DNA from: Rariglobus sp.
GTDB lineage: Bacteria > Verrucomicrobiota > Verrucomicrobiia > Opitutales > Opitutaceae
Assembly: GCA_029266495.1 (NCBI GenBank)
Contig: JAQSWS010000023.1
Span: 1-46,715, forward strand
Length of the DNA: 46,715 nucleotides
Reading direction: 5' to 3'
Shown: in pieces, positions 35,577 to 43,717 of the stretch
Position numbering within the stretch: the stretch's first letter is position 1
Layout of the letters: each line of letters starts with the position of its first letter
The notes under the pieces: generated by a model
Told to the model about the DNA's origin: nothing
Databases searched by the model: none
The model's input: the letters and a program-made list of their open reading frames with translations, nothing else
Translations under genes and position numbers: made by a program

Positions 35577-36983
35577 ATGAGAACTGAAAAAGACTCAATG
35601 GGCGCGATGCCCGTTCCAAGCGAAGCTCTCTACGGGGCTTCGACGCAGCGCGCGGTGCTTAACTTTCCCATCAGCGGACATCCGTTGCCGGCGGGTTTTA
35701 TTCGCGGGCTTGGCCTTGTGAAGATCGCCTGTGCCCGCGCCAACGAGGAACTCGGCAAGTTGTCTCCTGAGAAAAGCCGTCTGATTCAAGAGTCGGCCCG
35801 TGAAATGGCGGACGGGAAATTGATCGGGCATTTCCCCGTTGATGTGTTCCAAACGGGTTCCGGCACTTCGACGAACATGAACGCCAACGAGGTCATTGCG
35901 AATCGTGCGAGCCAGCTTGCCGGCGAGTCCATCGGATCGAAAAAACCGCTTCATCCCAACGATGACGTCAACTTGGGGCAGTCGTCCAACGACATCATTC
36001 CGACGGCGCTCCATGTCAGCGTTGCCATGGCGCTCAAACTGAGCCTCCGGCCCGCGCTTGGGCATTTGCAGGGGGTGCTTGATGCGAAGGCGCACGCATT
36101 TGAGTCCATCACCAAGATTGGCCGCACGCACTTGATGGATGCCACGCCGATCACCCTTGGTCAGGAATTTTCCGGCTATGCCGCGCAGGTGGCGAAGGCG
36201 ATCGAACGCACCGATAAAGCCATCGAGGCGTTGCGCGAGCTTGCGGTGGGCGGCACAGCGGTCGGCACCGGAATCAATTGTCATCCCGAATTTGCGGGGA
36301 AGGTGGTGCGTATCCTCGGCTCCGAAACGGACATCGCATTCGTCGAGGCACGCAATCACTTCGAAGCGCAGGCCGGGCGGGACGATGCAGTCGAGGTGGC
36401 CGGACACCTCGCCACGATCAGCGCAAGTCTTACAAAAATCGCGAACGACATCCGCCTTCTCGGCTCCGGTCCACGCAGCGGGCTCGGGGAACTGCGCCTG
36501 CCGGCGACGCAACCCGGCTCATCCATCATGCCGGGCAAGGTAAATCCTGTAATGAGCGAAATGCTCGTGCAGGTGTGCATTTACGTGCAGGCCCTTTCTC
36601 AGATGGTGGTGACCTGCGGTCGCGACGGTCATTTCGAACTGAACGTGACGATTCCTCTCATTGCCTACGCGTTGCACGAATCAGTTCATGTGCTCGCGAA
36701 TGGCGCCCGGCAGTTTGCCGACGCCTGCGTGGCCGGCCTCGAAGCGGATGAAGAGCGTTGCAAGGAACTAGTCGAACGGTCGCTCATGCTGGTGACGGCA
36801 TTGAATCCATACATTGGATACGACGCCGCGACCGAGGTGGCCAAGGAGGCCCTTGCCACCGGCAGGACCCTTAAGGAGGTGGTGCTTTCCAAGGGGTTGA
36901 TGGATGCAGCTGCTTTGGACGCAGTGCTGGAGCCGCGTTCGATGACACGACCCGGAGAGAGTGCGCTCGCCGGCGGAGGTTGA
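35577..36983 (+). CDS. fumC: Class II fumarate hydratase
   Basis: This 468-residue protein belongs to the fumarase/aspartase superfamily. Visible marks are GSGTSTNMNANEV, the HPNDDVNLGQSSND substrate region, the catalytic-histidine stretch GRTHLMDATPI (about 182-192) and the signature GSSIMPGKVNP (about 312-322). FumC is iron-independent and stable to oxygen, converting fumarate to malate as a homotetramer. The length and GTGIN matches favour fumarase over aspartase or argininosuccinate lyase. It is a second fumarase besides the iron-sulfur enzyme at 7046. It converges on menG. Confidence 0.93.
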   Translation: MRTEKDSMGAMPVPSEALYGASTQRAVLNFPISGHPLPAGFIRGLGLVKIACARANEELGKLSPEKSRLIQESAREMADGKLIGHFPVDVFQTGSGTSTNMNANEVIANRASQLAGESIGSKKPLHPNDDVNLGQSSNDIIPTALHVSVAMALKLSLRPALGHLQGVLDAKAHAFESITKIGRTHLMDATPITLGQEFSGYAAQVAKAIERTDKAIEALRELAVGGTAVGTGINCHPEFAGKVVRILGSETDIAFVEARNHFEAQAGRDDAVEVAGHLATISASLTKIANDIRLLGSGPRSGLGELRLPATQPGSSIMPGKVNPVMSEMLVQVCIYVQALSQMVVTCGRDGHFELNVTIPLIAYALHESVHVLANGARQFADACVAGLEADEERCKELVERSLMLVTALNPYIGYDAATEVAKEALATGRTLKEVVLSKGLMDAAALDAVLEPRSMTRPGESALAGGG

Positions 36984-37037
36984 ATGGTTAAACGCGATGC
37001 GTTGGATCACCGCGGCCGGGACTTGGCGGAGGCCCGT

Positions 37038-37754
37038 TTACTTTTGAGCAATGTGCAGGGCGACCGTGCCGAAGGTCAGGCGGAAAACGTTCACCCTTCC
37101 AAAGCCGGCGCGCTGAATTTCCTCGGTCATGACCTCGTGGCCGGGGTATTGCTCGATGGAGCCACAGAGGTATTCGTAAGCCCGGCGATCTCCGGTCACC
37201 AACGAGGCGATCGAGGGCAAAAGGTGTTTGAGGTAAAAATAATAGACCGGGCGGAACCAGTTGTATGGCTGGGAGAACTCCAGGACATAGAGGCGTCCAC
37301 CGGGACGAAGCACGCGGTGAATTTCGCTCAATGCGCGGTGCCGATCGGCCATGTTGCGCAGACCAAAGGAAATGGTGACGGCGTCAAAGGAGGCATCTGC
37401 CAGCGGCAGGGCCATGCCATCCCCCTGAACGAAGGCGATGTTGGAGAAGCCACCGCGGCTTTGTTGCTTGATCACCGCCTCGTCGAGCATGGGCTGACAG
37501 AAATCCATTCCGGTGATCAGGACTGGTCCGGGCAGGCCCCTGCTCAGTGCAAACGCAACGTCACCGCTGCCGGTTGCGAGATCAAGGACGGTGGCGGGTC
37601 CTTGACCGCGGACTGCGCTGACAAGCCGTCGCCGCCACCATACGTCCACGCCGCCACTCAAGAGACGGTTCGCCACATCATATCGGCGAGCGATACGGGC
37701 GAACATGGAGTTGACGGCTACAGGATCGGGCATGGAGGCAAAGGTCGTAACCAC
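37038..37754 (-). CDS. menG: Demethylmenaquinone/ubiquinone methyltransferase (UbiE/MenG family)
   Basis: This 238-residue SAM methyltransferase has the UbiE signatures. Near the N-terminus are NSMFARIARRYDVANRLLS and WWRRRLV; motif I follows as VLDLATGSGDVA, then TISFGLRNMADRHRALSEIHRVLRPGGRLYVLEFS. It adds the ring methyl group in the last step of menaquinone synthesis (or in ubiquinone synthesis). With the polyprenyl synthase at 32866 and no ubi genes seen, menaquinone is the better guess. An in-frame ATG at 37733 (MPDPVAV) is an alternative start. It converges with fumC over 54 bases without a clear terminator. Confidence 0.92.
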   Translation of the reverse strand: MVTTFASMPDPVAVNSMFARIARRYDVANRLLSGGVDVWWRRRLVSAVRGQGPATVLDLATGSGDVAFALSRGLPGPVLITGMDFCQPMLDEAVIKQQSRGGFSNIAFVQGDGMALPLADASFDAVTISFGLRNMADRHRALSEIHRVLRPGGRLYVLEFSQPYNWFRPVYYFYLKHLLPSIASLVTGDRRAYEYLCGSIEQYPGHEVMTEEIQRAGFGRVNVFRLTFGTVALHIAQK

Positions 37755-38066
37755 TACGCCTCGGCCAGCAAGCTACGAGCCTAAAGCCGCAGGGAACTCT
37801 CAGACAGATCGCAGCCGATTCCATATGAGGCCGACGACAACGTTCCTTTAACCGGGTGACGACACTTACTTAGCGACGGGGAAAATAGTGAAAAAATACA
37901 GGATACGGAACCTTTTGTCGGAAGTCGCATCTCTAGAGTGACTTATTTAAGGACGCCGGCTCGTTTTTTACGCTTTTTTTGCAAATAAAACGGTTCTGGT
38001 GGTTGACGTAATTAAAGACTGGGAAGTAACTTATAGAAACTCACACACACACCAAAAAGGAAATCT
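37755..38066. other. AT-rich divergent intergenic region between menG and the IHF/HU gene
   Basis: This 312-base gap holds no open reading frame I would call. It is clearly richer in A/T than its flanks from about 37895, with several T- and A-tracts (for example a run of seven T near 37974-37980). The menG promoter must lie in its left part and the IHF/HU promoter is proposed at 38003. A-tract sequence upstream of a nucleoid-protein gene would suit bending and autoregulation, but I see no defined operator. Confidence 0.5.
38003..38032 (+). promoter_or_regulatory. Candidate sigma-70 promoter of the IHF/HU gene
   Basis: TTGACG (38003-38008) is a good -35 element. An 18-base spacer leads to TAACTT (38027-38032), a weak -10; an overlapping TTATAG at 38031 is better but too far away. 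The gene start lies 34 bases later, with AAAAAGGAAA as ribosome-binding site. Confidence 0.45.
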
Positions 38067-38375
38067 ATGTCCAACAACCTCACCAAACGCGAAATCGTCC
38101 TCGAAATTTACGAAAAGACCGCCTTCCCCCAAAAAGAAGTCGTCGCCACTGTCCAACTCACCCTCGACATCATCCAGAAGGCTTTGGCTGACGGGCGTAA
38201 TGTCGAACTGCGCAACTTCGGTGTCCTTGAGGTTCAGCGTCGCAAGTCGCGCATTGGCCGCAACCCCAACAAGCCTGAGGCCGAAGTGGTCATCCCGGAG
38301 CGCGCCGTGGTGAAATTTAAGGCCGGCAAGATCCTCAAGCAGATGCTTAAGAAAATCGATATTTCGAAGCTCTGA
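38067..38375 (+). CDS. HU/IHF-family nucleoid DNA-binding protein
   Basis: This 102-residue protein has the HU/IHF fold. N-terminal helices carry LTKREIVLEIYEKT, followed by VELRNFGVLEVQRRKSR. The beta-arm IGRNPNKPEAEVVIPERAVVKF has the arm-tip N-P-x-K that intercalates into and bends DNA. The IGRNP form of the arm is nearer to IHF than to HU. It is monocistronic, with a good Shine-Dalgarno (AAGG, 6 bases before ATG), unlike most starts in this window, which fits high expression. An intrinsic terminator follows. Confidence 0.92.
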   Translation: MSNNLTKREIVLEIYEKTAFPQKEVVATVQLTLDIIQKALADGRNVELRNFGVLEVQRRKSRIGRNPNKPEAEVVIPERAVVKFKAGKILKQMLKKIDISKL

Positions 38376-38413
38376 GCCTGATTCGTGTAAGCCACTGCGC
38401 ATTTTTTGTTTTC

Positions 38414-38440
38414 AAGGCCGGCCTTCGGGCCGGCTTTTTT
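38414..38440 (+). terminator. Intrinsic terminator after the IHF/HU gene
   Basis: GCCGGCC (38417-38423), TTCG tetraloop, GGCCGGC (38428-38434), then six T. Confidence 0.92.
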
Positions 38441-38597
38441 GTGGGCACCTTTCGTGAATGTCGCGGAGGAATGGGAATAATTTCGCCGGATCAATCATTC
38501 GCCTGCTGCGGACTCGCACGTTCGTCGCGAAGCGCAGGGCGCATCTACGTTTTTAGATTCGCCCTCGGCGGCGGCGGTTTTCAAGGTCCTCATTCCC

Positions 38598-39917
38598 ATG
38601 GCCCAGTTTCAGTCACTGCCCGGTTTCCGTGAGTTCTATCCCGACGCGTTGGCGCGCCGGAATCACATCTTCCGCCTCTGGCGGCAGACCGCGAATACGT
38701 ATGGGTTCCAAGAATACGACGCGCCGGTGCTCGAGCCCCTCGAGCTCTACAAGACGAAATCGGGCGACGAGATCGAAGCGCAGCTGTTCAGCTTTACCGA
38801 CAAAGGTGGCCGCGAGGTTGCGTTGCGCCCCGAGATGACGCCCACCGTGTGCCGTCTCGTTGGCGAAAAGGCGAACGCGCTCAAGCGACCGATCAAATGG
38901 TTCAGCATTGCGGAATTTTATCGTTACGAGCGCATGCAAAAAGGGCGCGGCCGCTGCTTTTTTCAGCTCAATGCAGACATTTTCGGTGAGGCGGGTGTTG
39001 AGGCCGAAACCGAGTTGATGGCATTGCTCATTCAGTGCTTCGCATCCTTTGGCCTGACGGAAGAGGATTTTTATGTGCGTTTGAGCGATCGCAACCTGTG
39101 GTTTTTCTATCTCGAAGCGCTTGGATTGGACGAGCCGCGCAGCCGCGCGGTGCTAAGTGCGGTCGACCGTTTCGAGAAGCTCGGTGAAGATGCCTTCAAG
39201 GATTACGCAGAACAATTCGGGGCAATCGATCTCGAGTTAAAGGCGAAGGTGCTGGCATTTCTCCAGATCAAGTCATTGCCCGCGCTTGAATCCGCAGTCG
39301 CGGCGATTCCGGACGAAAAACTCGGTGCGCGGCTGGCGGACTGGCGCAAGCTCCTCGGCAACCTTTCAGCGATGGGGCTCGGTCGCTTCGTTGAAGTGGA
39401 CCTCGGTGTCGTGCGCGGCCTGGCTTATTACACCGGATTTGTATTTGAGGCGTTTGACCGGAAGGGTGAATTACGCGCTCTCGCCGGGGGCGGTCGCTAT
39501 GACAGTTTGATCGGCAAGCTGGGCTATAACGACATGCCGGCGGTCGGTTTTGGCGTCGGCGACATGACGTTTGCCCTGTTGTTGGAGCAGCGCGGGCTCA
39601 CGCCTGCAGTCGCCCAGTCGACCGATGTTTACGTGGTGATCGGGGGAGGGGCGGAGCGTGCGGTGGCGTTCGCCGATATTCAGTCCCTGCGTGCCGATGG
39701 CTTTCGGGTGGAATATCCGCTCAAGGAGGTTGCTTTCGGAAAACAATTCAAGGCGGCCGGCGAATCGGGCGCGAAGCTCGCGCTGATCTACGGCGGCGAC
39801 GAATTGGCCAAGGGGGTGGTGAAGATTCGCGATCTTGGCGCGCGCACCGAAATAGAGGTGCCTCGCGAACAAGTCGCCTCGACGGTCAGGGATTTTTTCT
39901 CGGGCGGGGCGGAGTAG
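38598..39917 (+). CDS. hisS: Histidine-tRNA ligase
   Basis: This 439-residue class II aminoacyl-tRNA synthetase has motif 2 around FYRYERMQKGRGRCFFQLNADIFG in two parts. The HisRS-specific signatures are HisA GLAYYTGFVFEAF (from about 274) and HisB ALAGGGRYDSL (from about 293). The C-terminal anticodon-binding domain spans about 345-435. It charges tRNA-His. The N-terminus (SLPGFREFYPDALARRNHIF) shows the usual PRGTRDFLP-type start in altered form (LPGFREFYP). It stands alone between a terminator and the convergent cdd gene. Confidence 0.94.
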   Translation: MAQFQSLPGFREFYPDALARRNHIFRLWRQTANTYGFQEYDAPVLEPLELYKTKSGDEIEAQLFSFTDKGGREVALRPEMTPTVCRLVGEKANALKRPIKWFSIAEFYRYERMQKGRGRCFFQLNADIFGEAGVEAETELMALLIQCFASFGLTEEDFYVRLSDRNLWFFYLEALGLDEPRSRAVLSAVDRFEKLGEDAFKDYAEQFGAIDLELKAKVLAFLQIKSLPALESAVAAIPDEKLGARLADWRKLLGNLSAMGLGRFVEVDLGVVRGLAYYTGFVFEAFDRKGELRALAGGGRYDSLIGKLGYNDMPAVGFGVGDMTFALLLEQRGLTPAVAQSTDVYVVIGGGAERAVAFADIQSLRADGFRVEYPLKEVAFGKQFKAAGESGAKLALIYGGDELAKGVVKIRDLGARTEIEVPREQVASTVRDFFSGGAE

Positions 39918-39947
39918 GACAGCCAGCCTTGCAGCGCTTCTCCGTCT

Positions 39948-40355
39948 TCAGCCCAAGTTGCCCGGTCCAAACGCACCGGGCAGCAAGGCGTCGAGGGTGG
40001 TGTCGATTCGATCTTCGGAATCGCAAATGGAAAGGACGCGAGCGTGTGGGCCAAACTCGTTGATAACCTGCCTGCATGCGCCGCAGGGTGGGGTGACGCT
40101 TGCGGTGGGCGTGTAGACCACGATGCACTTGATTTTTCGCTCCCCGGAGGCGGCGGCGGTGAAGATCGCGGTGCGCTCGGCGCAATTGCACAGGCCAAAC
40201 GATGCGTTTTCGACATTTGCGCCGCTGTAGATCTTATTCGATCCGGCAAGCACGGCTGCTCCTACGGCAAAACGAGAGTAGGGTGAATAGGACTCCTTGG
40301 CTGCACGGCGTGCGAGCCGTTCAAGGCGGGCGAGAAGACTGGGTGGGAGTTTCAT
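39948..40355 (-). CDS. cdd: Cytidine deaminase
   Basis: This 135-residue protein is the short, tetrameric type of cytidine deaminase. It has YSRFAVGAAVLAGSNKIYSG, the zinc/catalytic CAERTAIF (cysteine plus proton-shuttle glutamate) and PCGACRQVINEF with the two further zinc cysteines. It deaminates cytidine and deoxycytidine to uridines for pyrimidine salvage. It lies downstream of tRNA-Asn on the same strand, separated by a strong hairpin. It converges with hisS over 30 bases. Confidence 0.93.
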   Translation of the reverse strand: MKLPPSLLARLERLARRAAKESYSPYSRFAVGAAVLAGSNKIYSGANVENASFGLCNCAERTAIFTAAASGERKIKCIVVYTPTASVTPPCGACRQVINEFGPHARVLSICDSEDRIDTTLDALLPGAFGPGNLG

Positions 40356-40437
40356 TGAAGATAGGACCAGCGGATCGGTCCGCCGTCCGCGCTGTGTGGT
40401 TGTTACCTGCGTAGACCTATCCTAAATCTCCATGAAA

Positions 40438-40469
40438 AGCCCCAAAAACTTAGTTAAGTTTTTGGGGCT
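40438..40469 (-). terminator. 15-bp perfect hairpin downstream of tRNA-Asn
   Basis: AGCCCCAAAAACTTA (40438-40452) and TAAGTTTTTGGGGCT (40455-40469) pair perfectly around two bases. Read on the minus strand it begins 4 bases after the tRNA 3' end and is followed by TTTTC, so it works as its terminator. The internal A5/T5 tracts are unusual for a terminator stem. Confidence 0.8.
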
Positions 40470-40473
40470 AAAA

Positions 40474-40548
40474 TGGCTGCCCGGGTAGGGGTCGAACCTA
40501 CGACCAAGTGATTAACAGTCACCTGCTCTGCCACTGAGCTACCAGGCA
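40474..40548 (-). tRNA. tRNA-Asn (GTT)
   Basis: On the minus strand the 5' acceptor strand TGCCTGG pairs with CCGGGCA. The D-arm begins GCTC; the anticodon loop reads CTGTTAA with GTT for Asn; the T-arm holds GGTTCGACCCC. The discriminator base is G and the 3' CCA is encoded in the gene. The length is 75 bases including CCA. Confidence 0.95.
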
Positions 40549-40728
40549 ATAATTCCTCCAGTGAGGAGGGGTGAAAAACAATTCACCTGCACGGGTTGTC
40601 AATGCTCCTTTTGCCATTCCGAGTAAATTTCCAAAGTTTTGTTTGCCATCCCAGCGGGAATCCGGTGTCGTCGGCCTCTTTTCTAATACGCCTGCCTTCA
40701 ATTCCGGAGGAACAGGGGGAACGAATCC

Positions 40729-41466
40729 ATGAGCAAAGAACAATTGATCCTCAACGTCACGGCCCGCGCCCAAACCGGCCGTTCCGCCTCGCGCCGCGTT
40801 CGCAAGGCCAACCAGATCCCTGCGATCCTCTACGGAAAGCACACCAGCCCGGAGACGATCGCCGTCGACGCCCCCGAGTTCGTGCGCCTTCTGAAGTCAG
40901 TCGCCGGTCGTGCGCTCCTTATCGAGCTCAATCGCAAGGACAAGGCCTCCAAGGCCCTTTCCTTCCTCCAAGAGGTCCAGCGCGATCCTATCACCGACAA
41001 ATTCCTTCACATCGACCTTCAAGAAGTGAAGGCCGATGAGAAGCTCGAGATCCGCGTGCCTGTCCAGGTCACCGGCGAGTCTTTCGGCGTGAAGAACCAG
41101 AGCGGCGTGTTGGAAATTGCCACACATGCCCTGCGCATCCGCTGCCTTCCCAAGGACCTGCCCCCGGTCATCGAAGTCGATGTGACCGAGTTGAAGGTCG
41201 GCGAGGCATTCAAGGTCGGCACGCTGAAGCCGATTGCTGGCGTCGAATACCTCGATGCTAAGGGCCAGCCGGTCGTCTCGTGCGTCGAACCCGTGGGCGA
41301 AATCGCCTCCGCCGCGCCCGCCGCCGGTGCCGCCGCGCCTGCCGCAGGCGATGCCAAGGCTGGTGCCGCCGCGCCCGCTGCTGGCGCCGCTGCTCCCGCA
41401 GCCGACGCCAAGGCTGCTGCTCCCGCCGCTGGCGCCAAGCCCGCTGCTGCCCCCGCCAAGAAGTAA
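40729..41466 (+). CDS. rplY: Ribosomal protein bL25 (Ctc/RplY family) with Ala-rich tail
   Basis: This 245-residue protein has the N-terminal 5S-rRNA-binding bL25 domain (about 1-95, ARAQTGRSASRRVRKANQIPAILYG). The C-terminal TL5-type beta domain follows (about 100-188). Residues about 191-245 are an extra low-complexity tail of Ala/Pro/Gly with a few Lys and Asp, ending PAAAPAKK. bL25 binds 5S rRNA in the central protuberance. The start has purine-rich sequence (GGAGG at 40706, GGGGGA at 40715). pth follows after 60 bases, the common ctc-pth pair. Confidence 0.93.
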   Translation: MSKEQLILNVTARAQTGRSASRRVRKANQIPAILYGKHTSPETIAVDAPEFVRLLKSVAGRALLIELNRKDKASKALSFLQEVQRDPITDKFLHIDLQEVKADEKLEIRVPVQVTGESFGVKNQSGVLEIATHALRIRCLPKDLPPVIEVDVTELKVGEAFKVGTLKPIAGVEYLDAKGQPVVSCVEPVGEIASAAPAAGAAAPAAGDAKAGAAAPAAGAAAPAADAKAAAPAAGAKPAAAPAKK

Positions 41467-41526
41467 GGTTTACCGCCCCGGCCCGCCGCTTGACCGCGAC
41501 GGTCCCGGACGTTTGTTCTTTGAGTC

Positions 41527-42111
41527 ATGTCCATCTCGCTTGTTGCCGGTCTCGGCAACCCGGGTCGCGATTACGACCATACCCGCCACAACGTGGGTTT
41601 TGTCGTCATCGAGGCGCTCGCCCGTCAGCTCGGCCTTGCTTGGCAAAAGCAGCGGTCGTTCGAGGCGGAGGTTGCCCGCTGGGACCCGGCGCCTGGCCGC
41701 ATCGTCTACTTCGCGAAGCCGCTCACGTTTATGAACGAGAGCGGTCGCGCGCTGCAGGCGATGACGGGATTTTACAAGATCCCCGGCACCGCGGTCACCG
41801 CCGTCTACGACGATCTCACGATCAACCTCGGTCTCGTGAAGGTTACCGTAAACGGCAGCGCCGGCGGTCACAATGGTGTGGCCAGCCTGCTCGAACGACT
41901 CGGCAACGGCTTTACCCGTTATCGCATCGGCATCGGACCTAAAGACCCGCCTCAGATGGACATCAAAGACTTCGTCCTCGGCAAATTTACTTCAGACCAA
42001 CAACTCCTCATCGATCAAAATTTAGAACGCTACGTGACCGGACTCCGCCTCGTGCTAGACCACGGCGCCGACAAGGCCATGAACCAACTCAACCGCAGAG
42101 ACTCACAATGA
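41527..42111 (+). CDS. pth: Peptidyl-tRNA hydrolase
   Basis: This 194-residue protein has the Pth active-site pattern: GLGNPGRDYDHTRHNVGF (N11, H21), KPLTFMNESG (N70) and YDDLTINLG (D95), then GSAGGHNGVASLLERLG. It releases tRNA from prematurely dropped peptidyl-tRNA. It overlaps the bS6 gene by 4 bases (ATGA), so the two are translationally coupled. Confidence 0.95.
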   Translation: MSISLVAGLGNPGRDYDHTRHNVGFVVIEALARQLGLAWQKQRSFEAEVARWDPAPGRIVYFAKPLTFMNESGRALQAMTGFYKIPGTAVTAVYDDLTINLGLVKVTVNGSAGGHNGVASLLERLGNGFTRYRIGIGPKDPPQMDIKDFVLGKFTSDQQLLIDQNLERYVTGLRLVLDHGADKAMNQLNRRDSQ

Positions 42112-42407
42112 GCACCACCACCAAACGCAACTACCGCGCGACCTTCATCCTCGATAACCGCGGCAAGGAAGACACTTTCGACCAAATCATCGAAGGCGTT
42201 AAGAAAGACATCATCGCCGTCGACGGCGAAGTCGGCGCAGTCGAAACCCTTGGCCGCAAGGATTTCGCCCGCGTCACCGACCGTAACCTCGCTGGCGCGA
42301 CTTACGTCCAGATCGCGTTCGCCGCTCCCGCCTCCGGCCCGGCCGCTCTCAAAGAGCGCCTTCGCCTTAACAGCACTGTCTACCGCACCTTCCTCCAGAC
42401 TGTCTGA
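42108..42407 (+). CDS. rpsF: 30S ribosomal protein bS6
   Basis: This 99-residue protein has the S6 ferredoxin-like fold: NYRATFILDNRGKEDTFDQI at the N-terminus, VETLGRKDFARV and YVQIAFAAP in the middle strands. It is shorter than E. coli S6, which has an acidic tail. It normally binds next to bS18, but no rpsR gene follows here. It is coupled to pth upstream, with ssb 23 bases downstream. Confidence 0.9.
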   Translation: MSTTTKRNYRATFILDNRGKEDTFDQIIEGVKKDIIAVDGEVGAVETLGRKDFARVTDRNLAGATYVQIAFAAPASGPAALKERLRLNSTVYRTFLQTV

Positions 42408-42430
42408 GTCCGGGCGAACGCAACGCTCCC

Positions 42431-42931
42431 ATGGCTTCCCTCAACAAAGTAATGCTCATCGGCAACCTGACGCGTGATCCCGAACTCCGGGTCACGCCGA
42501 AAGGCACGGCCATCTGCCAGTTCGGTCTCGCGGTTAACCGCCAGTTCAAGGACGAGTCGGGTGCCACCCGCGATGAGACGACCTTTGTCGACATCGAAGC
42601 GTGGGGCAAGCAGGGCGAAACCGTCGCCAAATACTGCGTCAAGGGCCGCCCCTTGTTCGTCGAAGGCCGCCTCAAGCTCGACACCTGGGATGACAAGACG
42701 ACCGGTCAGAAGCGCAGCAAGATGAAGATCGTCCTTGAGAACTTCCAGTTTCTCGGGGGCCGCGAAGGCGGCGAGGGTGGCGGCGCTTCTGGCTCCGCTC
42801 CCCGCGCGGCTTCTTCCGGCAGCGACGAGGGCATTGATCAGACGATCGAACGCCACACGCCGCCCCCGCGCGGCAACAGCAAGCCCACACCTCCTCCCCA
42901 AGATAACATCGACGAAGACGTCCCGTTCTAA
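42431..42931 (+). CDS. ssb: Single-stranded DNA-binding protein
   Basis: This 166-residue protein has an N-terminal OB fold (1-112: MASLNKVMLIGNLTRDPELR, FVDIEAWGKQGE, GRPLFVEGRLKLDTWDD). A Gly/Ser/Pro-rich linker and the conserved acidic tip DEDVPF follow; the tip recruits repair and replication partners. The rpsF-ssb-rplI order is the usual bacterial cluster, so it is the housekeeping SSB. The start is preceded by GCAACGCTCCC with no Shine-Dalgarno sequence. Confidence 0.95.
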   Translation: MASLNKVMLIGNLTRDPELRVTPKGTAICQFGLAVNRQFKDESGATRDETTFVDIEAWGKQGETVAKYCVKGRPLFVEGRLKLDTWDDKTTGQKRSKMKIVLENFQFLGGREGGEGGGASGSAPRAASSGSDEGIDQTIERHTPPPRGNSKPTPPPQDNIDEDVPF

Positions 42932-42981
42932 GCGACCGCGTTCGCTCCCCTTACACTTAAAAATCAAACATACATACCATC

Positions 42982-43560
42982 ATGGCTCACAACGAAGTTT
43001 TGCTCCTCAAGCCGGTTGACGGTCTGGGCGCCGAAGGCGACCAGGTCAAAGTCCGCGCCGGTTATGCCCGGAATTTTCTCCTCCCGCAGAAATATGCCGT
43101 CGCCCTCACCCAAGCCAACCGCAAGCGCGTCGACGCGCTGAAGAAGCGCCGCACCGAGCGCGAGTCTTCCGAACTCGCCGGCGCCCAGGCGCTGGCCGGT
43201 AAGATCTCCAAGGTCGCCCTCGCATTCGCCGTCAAGACTGGTGAAGGCGGCAAGATGTTCGGCGCGATCACCTCCGCCGACATTCACCAAAAATTGGTCG
43301 AGGCCGGCATCGAAATCGACAAGAAGAAGATCCACCTCCACACGCCGGTGAAGACCCTCGGCAAGCACGAGGTGAAGATCAAGCTGCACGCCGACGTCTC
43401 TGTCGACGTGTCGTTCGATGTCGTGTCCGAGAACCCGATCGTCGAGGCCGCCGCTGCCGAGGCGCCCAAGAGCAAGGAAGAGTATCCGGAGCATGCCGCT
43501 CTCGAGAAGCAGGCTGCCCGTCGCGCCGAAAAGGCCAAACGCAGCGATCGCAAAAAGTAA
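42982..43560 (+). CDS. rplI: 50S ribosomal protein bL9
   Basis: This 192-residue protein has the N-terminal L9 domain (1-50: EVLLLKPVDGLGAEGDQVKV, GYARNFLLPQKYAVALT), a long connecting helix and the C-terminal domain (about 75-150). About 40 extra charged residues (about 153-192, ending RRAEKAKRSDRKK) extend it beyond the usual 148-150. bL9 projects from the L1 stalk base. An intrinsic terminator ends the operon 35 bases downstream. Confidence 0.94.
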   Translation: MAHNEVLLLKPVDGLGAEGDQVKVRAGYARNFLLPQKYAVALTQANRKRVDALKKRRTERESSELAGAQALAGKISKVALAFAVKTGEGGKMFGAITSADIHQKLVEAGIEIDKKKIHLHTPVKTLGKHEVKIKLHADVSVDVSFDVVSENPIVEAAAAEAPKSKEEYPEHAALEKQAARRAEKAKRSDRKK

Positions 43561-43593
43561 GCCCACGGCTTCCCTTCGCGCGAATCCCCTCCC

Positions 43594-43623
43594 AAGCCGC
43601 AGTCGATGGACTGCGGCTTTTTT
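43594..43623 (+). terminator. Intrinsic terminator after rplI
   Basis: GCCGCAGTC (43596-43604), GATG loop, GACTGCGGC (43609-43617), then six T. Confidence 0.93.
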
Positions 43624-43717
43624 GCGTTTGCAGATTCCGGTGGGCAACCGGTGAAAAACTTTCCGTAACTCACCATTGCTTCTCTCGCGGCAGCCTCTTG
43701 CCTCTCTGTTCCGTTTC

